Shown here piece by piece: positions 8,431 to 15,171 of a DNA stretch of 16,066 nucleotides (position 1 is the stretch's first letter; every line of letters begins with the position of its first letter). Position numbers and translations under genes: made by a program. This DNA is from CAZSAK01 sp964605155. Its GTDB lineage: Bacteria > Pseudomonadota > Gammaproteobacteria > SZUA-140. The DNA lies in NCBI GenBank assembly GCA_964605155.1, contig CAZSAK010000033.1, forward strand, positions 1 to 16,066, in the 5' to 3' direction. The notes below the pieces were generated by a model, which saw only the letters and a list, made by a program, of their open reading frames with translations, was not told the origin of the DNA and did not search any database.

Positions 8431-8991
8431 TCACGCCTCCTGCATCCATTTGATGGAACAACCCATGCTGGGGATCTGCTCCTTTGGCCCCTTGCCTGTC
8501 TCGGCAACCTGTTTCATCGCCTCGAACAGGTCGCGCCTGACATCGGGCGCAGCGGCCTGTTTGCGGCTCTCATCCAGCCGCCCGCGGTATTGCAGCTTGA
8601 GGTCGGCGTTATAGCCGAAAAAATCCGGTGTGCACACCGCACCATAGGCCTTTGCCACCTGCTGGGTCTCGTCCAGCAGGTAGGGGAACGGAAACCGGTA
8701 TTCCTGTGCGATCCTCTTCATATTGTCAAATGAATCCTCGGGATAATCGGTGGGGTCATTTGACATGATGGCCACGCTGTTGATCCCGAAATCGAGCAGC
8801 TCTGTTGCGTCCCGCACGATCCGCTCGCGTACCGCCTTGACATAGGGACAGTGATTGCAGATGAACATCACCAGCAACCCCTTTTCGCCCCGGCACTTCT
8901 CGAGTGTCCAAGTCTTGCCGTCGGTGCCCGGCAACGAGAAATCGATTGCGGGCTTGCCGAAGTCGCACACCGGTGTCTCTAGACTGACCAT
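8431..8991 (-). CDS. Thioredoxin-family protein (AhpC/TSA, PRX-like type)
   Basis: A 186-residue thioredoxin-fold protein likely to act as a thiol-disulfide oxidoreductase or peroxidase-like enzyme in the cytosol; no signal peptide is seen. The fold is indicated by PAIDFSLPGTDGKTWTL (14-30), the redox motif FICNHCPYVK with Cys45 and Cys48, the TP step of the cis-proline loop at 121-122 in AVCTPDFFGY (118-127), and a conserved-looking tail PSMGCSIKW with Cys178. The CNHCPYVK plus GCSIKW combination is typical of a widespread family usually annotated only as thioredoxin family protein. The ATG follows GGAGGG. It is divergent from metK and has its own terminator, so it is a single-gene unit. Its substrate is unknown; a link to either neighbouring pathway is speculative. 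Confidence 0.88.
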   Translation of the reverse strand: MVSLETPVCDFGKPAIDFSLPGTDGKTWTLEKCRGEKGLLVMFICNHCPYVKAVRERIVRDATELLDFGINSVAIMSNDPTDYPEDSFDNMKRIAQEYRFPFPYLLDETQQVAKAYGAVCTPDFFGYNADLKLQYRGRLDESRKQAAAPDVRRDLFEAMKQVAETGKGPKEQIPSMGCSIKWMQEA

Positions 8992-9073
8992 TGCATCCCT
9001 CCACTTCGTGTATCTGTATCAAATGCGGCGCCCATATCAGGTAAAACCAGGGTACCTGCAACAAAAGTGAGCC

Positions 9074-9079
9074 ATTATA
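9074..9079 (-). promoter_or_regulatory. -10 box for the thioredoxin-like gene, overlapping a plus-strand -10 box
   Basis: A perfect TATAAT on the minus strand lies about 80 bases upstream of the start at 8991. The matching -35 region is weak. The same bases read on the plus strand give TATACT (9076-9081), suitable as a -10 for metK transcription starting near 9088, also without a good -35. Confidence 0.35.
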
Positions 9080-9098
9080 CTGGGATAATCACCGCATC

Positions 9099-9240
9099 GA
9101 CAGCGAATCCCCATATGACTTACTATTTGACGGGATTTTAGGCTGTCAATTCAGGGTAAACACAGCCAAAGATGGCATTTTCCCCTGCAAACGGGCTAAA
9201 ATGTGCCCCTCGCAGGGGGCGAATGTTTGCCCCCATTTTT
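9099..9240 (+). promoter_or_regulatory. Structured metK leader with competing hairpins and a terminator-like stem
   Basis: Four helices can be read by eye. Stem A: GACAGC and AATCCC (9099-9111) with GGGATT and GCTGTC (9132-9147). Stem B: GGCTGT (9141-9146) with ACAGCC (9162-9167), which competes with A. Stem C: TCCCCTGC (9181-9188) with GCAGGGGG (9212-9219), enclosing GGGC:GCCC (9193-9196 with 9205-9208). Stem D: GGGGGC (9215-9220) with GCCCCC (9229-9234), then A and five T. C and D share bases and exclude each other, as an antiterminator and terminator do. No plus-strand gene lies upstream in the window, so a terminator 90 bases before metK is best explained as attenuation. It does not match the SAM or SAH riboswitch classes I can recall. 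Confidence 0.5.
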
Positions 9241-9326
9241 ATGACTATAACAACAACTTTTTTATAAACCGCCGATATCCGGTGGAGCATATTCTATTGT
9301 ATAAGCAGCGCCAAGAAGGAAAAAAA

Positions 9327-10487
9327 ATGTCTAAATCATACCTATTTACATCCGAGTCGGTGTCGGAGGGCCATCCAGACAAGGTTGCCGACCAGATTTC
9401 CGATGCCGTCCTGGACGCCATCCTGACCCAGGACCGGGCCGCAAGGGTTGCCTGTGAAACCATGGTCAAAACGGGGATGGTTCTGATCGCTGGTGAGATC
9501 ACGACGACCGCCTGGGTCGATATGGAAGCAGTGGTCCGCGACATGGTCAGAAAGATCGGTTACGTCAGTCCCGATCTGGGATTCGACTTTGAATCCTGCG
9601 CGGTCCTGACCGGGATCGGCAAACAATCGCAGGATATCGCCATGGGCGTCGATGAATCAGAGAGCCACGAGCAGGGGGCCGGCGATCAGGGTATGATGTT
9701 CGGCTATGCATCGGATGAGACCGATGTCTTGATGCCCGCTCCCATCACCTATGCCCACCGCCTGGTGGAACGGCAGTCGGAAATGCGCAAAAACGGGACC
9801 CTGCCCTGGCTGCGCCCCGATGCCAAGAGCCAGATCACCTTCCGTTATAAAGATGGCAAACCGGTCGGTATCGACGCCGTGGTCCTGTCCACTCAGCACA
9901 GCCCCGATATCGCCTCCAACGTCATCAAGGAGGCCGTGATGGAAGAGATCATTCTACCCGTCCTGCCGGAAGAATGGATCGACAAGGACACCCGCTTCTT
10001 CATCAATCCGACGGGGCGTTTCGTCATCGGCGGGCCGGTCGGGGATTGCGGACTTACAGGGCGCAAGATCATCGTCGATACATACGGCGGCATGGCGCGC
10101 CATGGCGGCGGTTGTTTTTCCGGCAAGGACCCGAGCAAGGTCGATCGCTCCGCAGCCTATGCGGGGCGGTACGTGGCCAAGAATATCGTCGCCGCCGGGA
10201 TCGCCGAACGGTGTGAGATACAGGTCTCCTATGCCATCGGCGTCGCCGAACCGACATCGATCACCATCGAGACCTTCGGCACCGGCAAGATAGCCGATGA
10301 ACGCATTACAGAACTCGTCAAGGACCATTTCGATCTGCGTCCGCGCGGCATCATCACGATGCTGGATCTACTCAGACCGATCTATACCAATACCGCGGCT
10401 TACGGCCATTTTGGCCGCACCGAATCCGAGTTTACCTGGGAACGTACCGACAAGGCCGACAGTCTGCGTCAGGCGGCGGGCCTGTAG
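9327..10487 (+). CDS. metK: S-adenosylmethionine synthetase
   Basis: Makes S-adenosylmethionine from methionine and ATP, releasing phosphate and diphosphate. The 386 residues match the E. coli enzyme (about 384). Landmarks are the SEGHPDK loop (His16, Asp18), GIGKQSQDIA, the family signature GAGDQGMMFGYA (117-128) and the glycine-rich phosphate-binding GGGCFSGKDPSKVDRSAAY (260-278), with alanine replaced by cysteine relative to the common GGGAFSGKD. The ATG at 9327 has AAGGA about seven bases upstream; the frame is open for 42 codons further but that part is leader sequence without family similarity. It heads metK-ahcY-metF, the activated methyl cycle. Regulation through its folded leader is proposed above. 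Confidence 0.98.
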   Translation: MSKSYLFTSESVSEGHPDKVADQISDAVLDAILTQDRAARVACETMVKTGMVLIAGEITTTAWVDMEAVVRDMVRKIGYVSPDLGFDFESCAVLTGIGKQSQDIAMGVDESESHEQGAGDQGMMFGYASDETDVLMPAPITYAHRLVERQSEMRKNGTLPWLRPDAKSQITFRYKDGKPVGIDAVVLSTQHSPDIASNVIKEAVMEEIILPVLPEEWIDKDTRFFINPTGRFVIGGPVGDCGLTGRKIIVDTYGGMARHGGGCFSGKDPSKVDRSAAYAGRYVAKNIVAAGIAERCEIQVSYAIGVAEPTSITIETFGTGKIADERITELVKDHFDLRPRGIITMLDLLRPIYTNTAAYGHFGRTESEFTWERTDKADSLRQAAGL

Positions 10488-10499
10488 TTTGATCCAGCG

Positions 10500-10546
10500 C
10501 CTGTATGAACGATAATGTCACTATTCTCGCGAATACGACGTTCAGG
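10500..10546 (+). repeat. Stem-loop in the metK-ahcY spacer
   Basis: CCT plus GAACG (10500-10511) can pair with CGTTC plus AGG (10539-10546), leaving GTAT bulged, and the interior contains ATTC-TCGC-GAAT. No U-tract follows. It starts about 13 bases after the metK stop and ends 46 bases before the ahcY ATG, so it may be a processing or pause element. I do not see the conserved core of the SAH riboswitch that precedes ahcY in many proteobacteria. Confidence 0.3.
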
Positions 10547-10592
10547 TCGGTAAATTCTTATCACCACATATATAAAGATTTAGGAGAATAAT

Positions 10593-12011
10593 ATGTCCAG
10601 CCAGCCAGTTGAAAACCTGACTCCGGATTACAAGGTCGCCGATATCGGCCTTGCCGACTGGGGTCGCAAGGAGATCGCCATCGCCGAGACCGAGATGCCG
10701 GGACTGATGGCGGTACGCGAAAAATACCGCGATCAGAAACCCCTCAAGGGTGCGAGGATTGCCGGCAGCCTGCACATGACGATCCAGACGGCCGTGTTGA
10801 TCGAATCCCTGATCAAACTCGGTGCCGAGGTGCGCTGGGCCTCGTGCAATATCTTTTCCACCCAGGATCATGCGGCTGCAGCCATCGCGGCCAGCGGCGT
10901 CCCCGTCTACGCCTTCAAGGGTGAAACTCTGGCGGAGTACTGGGAATTCACGCATCGCATCATGGAATGGCAGGACGGTGGCACACCCAACATGATCCTC
11001 GACGATGGTGGTGATGCGACATTACTGGTCATGCTGGGCGCCAAGGCCGAGCAGGACCCGGGCCTGCTGGATAATCCCGCCAGCGAGGAAGAGACCGAGC
11101 TGTTTGCGGCGATCAAAAAACGCCTCAAGGAAAACCCCGGCTGGTACACGAAGATCAAAAACAATATTCGCGGCGTCACCGAGGAGACTACGACAGGCGT
11201 ACATCGTCTGTATCACATGGAAAGCACCAATGAACTGCCGTTTCCTGCGATCAACGTGAATGACTCGGTGACCAAATCCAAGTTCGACAACCTCTATGGT
11301 TGTCGTGAATCGCTGGTGGACGGCATCAAACGGGCAACGGATGTCATGATCGCCGGCAAGATCTGCCTGGTACTGGGTTACGGCGATGTCGGCAAGGGCT
11401 GCGCCCAGTCCCTGCGCGGTCTCGGCGCCACCGTGTGGGTCACAGAAATCGATCCGATCTGCGCGCTGCAGGCCGCGATGGAGGGTTATCGCGTGGTGAC
11501 CATGGAAGAGGCCGCGCCACTGGCCGACATCTTTGTCACTGCGACGGGTAACTTTAATGTGATCACCCACGACCATATGAAGGCGATGAAGAACCAGGCC
11601 ATCGTCTGCAACATCGGGCATTTCGACAATGAGATCGACGTGGCGGGTCTGAATGACTATGAGTGGGAAAACATCAAGCCTCAGGTCGACCATATCATCT
11701 TCCCTGACGGCAAACGCATCATCCTGCTGGCACAGGGAAGACTGGTCAACCTTGGCTGCGCCACCGGACATCCCAGTTTCGTGATGTCCAACTCCTTCAC
11801 CAACCAGGTGCTGGCGCAGATGGAATTGTGGAACAACAAGGGCACCTACGAGAAGAAGGTCTACGTCCTGCCGAAGAATCTGGATGAGGAGGTCGCCCGG
11901 CTCCATCTGGAGAAGATCGGCGCACACTTGACGACGCTGACGAAAAAGCAGGCCGACTACATTGGTGTTCCGGTTGAAGGGCCCTTCAAGCCCGACTATT
12001 ACCGCTATTGA
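10593..12011 (+). CDS. ahcY: Adenosylhomocysteinase (SAH hydrolase)
   Basis: Splits S-adenosylhomocysteine into adenosine and homocysteine with tightly bound NAD, removing the product inhibitor of methyltransferases. The 472 residues fit the longer bacterial form: an insertion of about 40 residues around 150-190 (ending NPGWYTKIKN) is present. Visible are SCNIFSTQD (84-92), the Asp138 region, GVTEETTTG (194-202), Lys228 and Asp232, the NAD motif GYGDVGKG (262-269), and the C-terminal PFKPDYYRY that reaches into the neighbouring subunit's cofactor site (Lys466, Tyr470). A good AGGAG site precedes the ATG. It lies 105 bases after metK and 75 before metF, in the same direction. Confidence 0.98.
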   Translation: MSSQPVENLTPDYKVADIGLADWGRKEIAIAETEMPGLMAVREKYRDQKPLKGARIAGSLHMTIQTAVLIESLIKLGAEVRWASCNIFSTQDHAAAAIAASGVPVYAFKGETLAEYWEFTHRIMEWQDGGTPNMILDDGGDATLLVMLGAKAEQDPGLLDNPASEEETELFAAIKKRLKENPGWYTKIKNNIRGVTEETTTGVHRLYHMESTNELPFPAINVNDSVTKSKFDNLYGCRESLVDGIKRATDVMIAGKICLVLGYGDVGKGCAQSLRGLGATVWVTEIDPICALQAAMEGYRVVTMEEAAPLADIFVTATGNFNVITHDHMKAMKNQAIVCNIGHFDNEIDVAGLNDYEWENIKPQVDHIIFPDGKRIILLAQGRLVNLGCATGHPSFVMSNSFTNQVLAQMELWNNKGTYEKKVYVLPKNLDEEVARLHLEKIGAHLTTLTKKQADYIGVPVEGPFKPDYYRY

Positions 12012-12024
12012 CAGGGTAAGGCAG

Positions 12025-12054
12025 GAGATAAAAGGATGCGCATCCTTTTATCTC
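12025..12054. repeat. Perfect 30-base palindrome between ahcY and metF
   Basis: GAGATAAAAGGATGC is followed directly by its exact reverse complement GCATCCTTTTATCTC, starting 13 bases after the ahcY stop. In RNA it would form a hairpin of about 13 pairs with a small loop, followed by only three U, so it is at best a leaky terminator. It may instead be an mRNA-stabilising hairpin or, as DNA, a binding site for a dimeric regulator controlling metF separately. Confidence 0.65.
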
Positions 12055-12086
12055 TTTACCATTCTGTAGACCACTAACGGTAATCC

Positions 12087-12974
12087 ATGGACAGCCAGAA
12101 AAAATTTCCCCGGGCGTTCAGTTTCGAATTTTTTCCGCCCAAGACAGCCGAGGGCATGGAAAAGCTCAAGGCCGTCAGTACTACGCTCGCCGGGGTCGAA
12201 CCCTGTTTTTTTTCGGTGACCTTCGGCGCGGGCGGATCCACCCGCGAACGTACGCTTGAAACCGTTGTCGACCTGAAACAACAGACAAGGATCGATGTTG
12301 CGCCTCATATCTCCTGTATAGGATCTACGAAACACAGCATCCGCGATCTGCTGGATACCTACATCAGCAAGGATATCCGCCACCTGGTGGCACTACGTGG
12401 CGACATGCCGTCCGGCATGCGTGATGCCGGTGAATTCCGTTACGCCAATGAACTGGTGACATTCATCCGCAAGGAAACGGGGGATCATTTCTTCATCGAG
12501 GTGGCCGCCTATCCCGAGTACCATCCCCAGTCACAATCACCGGAAAAGGATCTGCAGAATTTCAAACGCAAGGTGGAATCCGGCGCCGATGCGGCACTCA
12601 CCCAGTATTTCTTCAACCCGGACTCCTATTTCTACTTCGTCGACAAATGTGAAAAACTCGGCATCGACCTGCCCATCGTGCCGGGCATCATGCCCGTTAC
12701 GAATTACAGCCAGCTCGCGCGTTTCTCGGATGCATGCGGCGCGGAGATCCCCCGCTGGATCAGGAAACGTCTCGAGGCCTTCGGCGATGACGCCGCGTCC
12801 ATACGTACCTTCGGGGAAGAGGTCGTAACCGGGCTATGTGAGAAACTTCTGCAGGGTGGCGCGCCCGGCCTGCACTTTTATACCCTGAACAAGGCTGAGC
12901 CCAGTATGGCCATCTGGAACAACCTCAAAATAAGCACAAACAAAACCAACCGATTGGTCAGCTCACATCCTTAA
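12087..12974 (+). CDS. metF: 5,10-methylenetetrahydrofolate reductase
   Basis: FAD enzyme that reduces methylenetetrahydrofolate to 5-methyltetrahydrofolate, the methyl donor for homocysteine remethylation. The 295 residues equal the E. coli MetF length. It begins with FSFEFFPPKT (catalytic Glu14, corresponding to Glu28 of E. coli), then VTFGAGGSTRERT (Thr44), LRGDMP with Asp105, EVAAYPEYHP, ALTQYFF with Gln172, and PIVPGIMPV. The C-terminus LHFYTLN is typical. There is no strong Shine-Dalgarno at the ATG, so expression may be low or coupled. It follows ahcY across the palindromic hairpin and completes the methyl cycle together with a methionine synthase encoded elsewhere. Confidence 0.97.
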   Translation: MDSQKKFPRAFSFEFFPPKTAEGMEKLKAVSTTLAGVEPCFFSVTFGAGGSTRERTLETVVDLKQQTRIDVAPHISCIGSTKHSIRDLLDTYISKDIRHLVALRGDMPSGMRDAGEFRYANELVTFIRKETGDHFFIEVAAYPEYHPQSQSPEKDLQNFKRKVESGADAALTQYFFNPDSYFYFVDKCEKLGIDLPIVPGIMPVTNYSQLARFSDACGAEIPRWIRKRLEAFGDDAASIRTFGEEVVTGLCEKLLQGGAPGLHFYTLNKAEPSMAIWNNLKISTNKTNRLVSSHP

Positions 12975-13456
12975 TTTCCTTACATAGTCAATTCCGGACT
13001 ACATCTTACGGACTTGCCTGACAAGGCGTTATGCCGAATCATAGTATCAATCTTAAGGAGTGTATGACGAGGGTGGCCTACCATGCCTGAAAAAAAACCC
13101 ACTAACCTTAACGGAAACCCGCCAAAATTAATGGGTAATGAGTGTAACTCTGTTGACCCATCAGGATGTGAGTATAACTACCTCACTGCTGCACAGACCT
13201 GATGACCGCTTAACAATGCGATTATGAGGCCATTAATTCCATACTATTTTAGTCGATTTCTGGTCTTTTTTATAGTTTTTTATACCTACAATACCTGGCT
13301 CGAGATGACATCGTGATAAGGCATCAAGCCAGGGGTCGTATCCATTTTTTCTTTTTAAATTATTAAGTTATATGGCAATGAGATTTTCATAGGGCACATG
13401 GACACGGCTACATCGCCCATCGGGAGTACCCGCGGGCAATCAATTCACTCAGCGCC
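12975..13456. other. 482-base intergenic region between convergent metF and the SDR gene
   Basis: Low in coding signal and visibly AT-richer than the left part. It contains a doubtful small ORF (13083-13202), an inverted repeat CCTGGCT...AGCCAGG (13294-13300 and 13327-13333) with an inner GATG/CATC pairing and a T-rich stretch about 10 bases beyond it, and a GC-rich hairpin GCCC-CGGG/CCCG-GGGC (13415-13437) about 20 bases after the SDR stop. Either hairpin could end a convergent transcript; neither has a well-placed U-tract. No strong terminator for metF was found. Confidence 0.5.
13083..13202 (+). CDS. Possible 39-residue protein of unknown function
   Basis: A short frame from ATG to TGA reads MPEKKPTNLNGNPPKL and continues to a tail with two cysteines, ending YNYLTAAQT. 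GAGGGTGG lies six bases upstream as a fair ribosome site. An even shorter frame, MTRVAYHA (13064-13090), overlaps its start and has AAGGAG three bases upstream. The product is polar, without membrane segment or signal peptide, and I recognise no family. It lies downstream of metF in non-coding-looking DNA and may be chance or a gene remnant. Confidence 0.22.
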   Translation: MPEKKPTNLNGNPPKLMGNECNSVDPSGCEYNYLTAAQT

Positions 13457-14134
13457 TTAATACGGTACGACTTTTCCATCAAAGGCGACGAATGCACCGG
13501 GCTCATAGAGGTCGATATTGTCGATTACATGTGTCATTCCGATAACCGATTCATCGACATCAATCAGGCCTGAATGGTCAGTCATGTCCGTCCGCACCCA
13601 GCCCGGATGCAGGGTAATGACCCGTACACCCTTAGGCGCAAGATCAATTGCCATGGATTTTGAGACGATCACCAGCGCGGCCTTGGCAGCACGGTAGGCA
13701 TAACAACCACCGCTGGTATTATCATCCGATGATCCCATCTTCGAGCTGAGATTTGCAATTATACCCTTGGCGCCGATAAGGCGAGTATGCAACAGCTTCA
13801 CCACTCGTATGGCACCGACACAATCGATATCGAATACCTTGTGCATATCTTCCGGCGTAACTGCATTTAGTGACTGGGCGGCATCCCTGGATGCCCCGTA
13901 AATACCGGCATTGTTGATCAGCACACCAATTTTATCCGGTAAATCGCTGTCACCGTTCGAGGGGCTGTCTTGTGATATATCCCATTGCAAGACATGCAAC
14001 CGGGAATCATCAAGCTTGGCCAGCCCACCCCGATCCCTACGGTAACATGCCCATACCTCACATCCCTTGTCCAAGTAATAGTGGACAAATCCCAGACCGA
14101 TACCGCGGTTAGCTCCTGTGATGAACACATTCAT
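13457..14134 (-). CDS. Short-chain dehydrogenase/reductase
   Basis: A 225-residue NAD(P)-dependent oxidoreductase of unknown substrate. The Rossmann motif TGANRGIG spans 6-13, NNAG 74-77, catalytic Ser130/131 lies in ANLSSKMGS, and the YxxxK pair is Tyr147 and Lys151; HPGWVRTDM (176-184) is the usual segment after the active site. Length and the compact N-terminus resemble the C-factor-like SDR group. The position normally holding the fourth catalytic residue, Asn in a VNxxG motif, reads DIDCVG, so Asp104 replaces it. AGAGG lies upstream of the ATG at a long spacing of about ten bases. A small membrane protein gene lies 81 bases upstream on the same strand and could be co-transcribed. Function beyond the superfamily cannot be told. 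Confidence 0.92.
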   Translation of the reverse strand: MNVFITGANRGIGLGFVHYYLDKGCEVWACYRRDRGGLAKLDDSRLHVLQWDISQDSPSNGDSDLPDKIGVLINNAGIYGASRDAAQSLNAVTPEDMHKVFDIDCVGAIRVVKLLHTRLIGAKGIIANLSSKMGSSDDNTSGGCYAYRAAKAALVIVSKSMAIDLAPKGVRVITLHPGWVRTDMTDHSGLIDVDESVIGMTHVIDNIDLYEPGAFVAFDGKVVPY

Positions 14135-14215
14135 TCTTCATAAACCTCTTTGAATATTTCGATCCCTTAACACGTCTCTTAAAGTGACATTCACATCACA
14201 TGCAAGTCAACCAGC

Positions 14216-14389
14216 TCAATCGCCAGTTTTATTATCTATCGAGTTGTTTATTTGCTGTGCGGCTTTTTTCCGTTTCACTCTGTGCTTGATGATGAAATAC
14301 ACGACAAAAACGGCCAGAAAGCCGCTTACCCACAATATTTCTATTGTTACCAATACACCATGCATGTGCTTAATCAACCAATCTTCCAT
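14216..14389 (-). CDS. Small single-span membrane protein
   Basis: A 57-residue frame starting MEDWLIKHMHGVLVTIEILW and ending INNSIDNKTGD. Residues 11-34 form one hydrophobic segment (through LWVSGFLAVFVVYFII), followed at once by a basic patch, KHRVKRKK (35-42), which predicts an inner-membrane anchor with the C-terminus in the cytoplasm, and then a polar tail. The hydrophobic-then-basic design is unlikely to arise by chance. The Shine-Dalgarno is weak. It lies between the SDR gene (same strand, 81 bases downstream) and the divergent carbonic anhydrase. I recognise no named family; roles such as a subunit of a larger membrane complex are possible but unsupported. Confidence 0.6.
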   Translation of the reverse strand: MEDWLIKHMHGVLVTIEILWVSGFLAVFVVYFIIKHRVKRKKAAQQINNSIDNKTGD

Positions 14390-14420
14390 TACGTGATCTC
14401 ATCAATACACAAAAATATCT

Positions 14421-14449
14421 GTGGCACGGCTGTTCTATATTGCTAGAAT
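14421..14449 (+). promoter_or_regulatory. Putative sigma-70 promoter for the carbonic anhydrase
   Basis: GTGGCA (14421-14426) and TAGAAT (14444-14449) are 17 bases apart; the -10 matches consensus in five of six positions. Transcription would start near 14456, leaving a leader of about 77 bases before the ATG at 14533. Confidence 0.4.
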
Positions 14450-14532
14450 AACATCATCATCGGCATAACCCGAATCCTGTGATCCAGCCCATAAACTTCT
14501 CCCTGAATCGTTGGCATGATATTTTTGATCAA

Positions 14533-15171
14533 ATGAAACTTTTAAAACATCTCTTCGAAAACAATAAACACTGGGCTGAATCTATCAAGGATGCAGACCC
14601 GGATTTTTTTCAAAAACTATCCAAGCAGCAAAACCCCGAATATCTATGGATAGGCTGCTCTGACAGCAGGGTACCTGCAAACCAGATAGTCAATCTGTTG
14701 CCCGGTGAGATATTCGTACATCGTAATATCGCCAATCTTGTCGTTCACACAGATCTAAACTGCCTTTCCGTGATTCAATTTGCTGTGGATATACTCAAAA
14801 TAAAACATATTATTGTATGTGGGCACTTTGGTTGTGGCGGCATCATAGCTGCAATGGAAAACAAGGAACATGGCCTGATCGATAACTGGTTACGGCATGT
14901 CAAGGATGTCTGTCGATTTCATCAGGAAAAGATGGCCACCATGGACAATGAGCGTGACAAGGTCAATCTTCTCTGTGAATTGAATGTCATCGAGCAGGTT
15001 GCAAATGTCTGCCACACGACTGTTGTACAAAATGCATGGCAGAAAGGTCAGCCGTTGGCTGTACATGGATGGGTATACAACATAGAGGACGGGATCCTGA
15101 AAGACCTGGATGTATGCGTTACCGGTCCGGATGAAATCTCGACCATCCATCGGATTGATAAAAAATACTAA
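14533..15171 (+). CDS. can: Beta-class carbonic anhydrase
   Basis: Zinc enzyme interconverting CO2 and bicarbonate in the cytosol, supplying bicarbonate for carboxylases and, in an autotroph, balancing the pool used for CO2 fixation. From the ATG at 14533 the product is 212 residues, close to E. coli Can (220). It opens MKLLKHLFENNKHWAE and carries all zinc ligands: Cys42 and Asp44 in CSDSRVP, His98 and Cys101 in CGHFGCGG. VHRNIANLVVHTDLN (62-76) and the C-terminal VHGWVYNIEDG are typical. A GTG 18 codons upstream (14479) would add a non-conserved leader; neither start has a clear ribosome site, but the family begins at the ATG. Codon use is more AT-rich than in the left part of the window, which may reflect transfer or weak codon selection. 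Confidence 0.95.
   Translation: MKLLKHLFENNKHWAESIKDADPDFFQKLSKQQNPEYLWIGCSDSRVPANQIVNLLPGEIFVHRNIANLVVHTDLNCLSVIQFAVDILKIKHIIVCGHFGCGGIIAAMENKEHGLIDNWLRHVKDVCRFHQEKMATMDNERDKVNLLCELNVIEQVANVCHTTVVQNAWQKGQPLAVHGWVYNIEDGILKDLDVCVTGPDEISTIHRIDKKY

Noticed and set aside
9181..9240. Resemblance of GGCTAAAATG to the 3' part of SAM-II riboswitches
   Set aside because: Only a short string matches; the SAM-II pseudoknot arrangement and its first hairpin are not recognisable, and a covariance-model search would be needed.
9201..9326. 42-codon N-terminal extension of metK in the same frame
   Set aside because: It runs through the hairpin leader and lacks similarity to MetK; the ATG at 9327 has a ribosome site and matches the family N-terminus.
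10488..10592. SAH riboswitch expected upstream of ahcY
   Set aside because: The conserved GC-rich core is not present; only an imperfect stem-loop is seen.
14479..14532. GTG start 18 codons upstream for the carbonic anhydrase
   Set aside because: No ribosome site and not part of the conserved family; MKLLKHLFENN is the usual kind of start.
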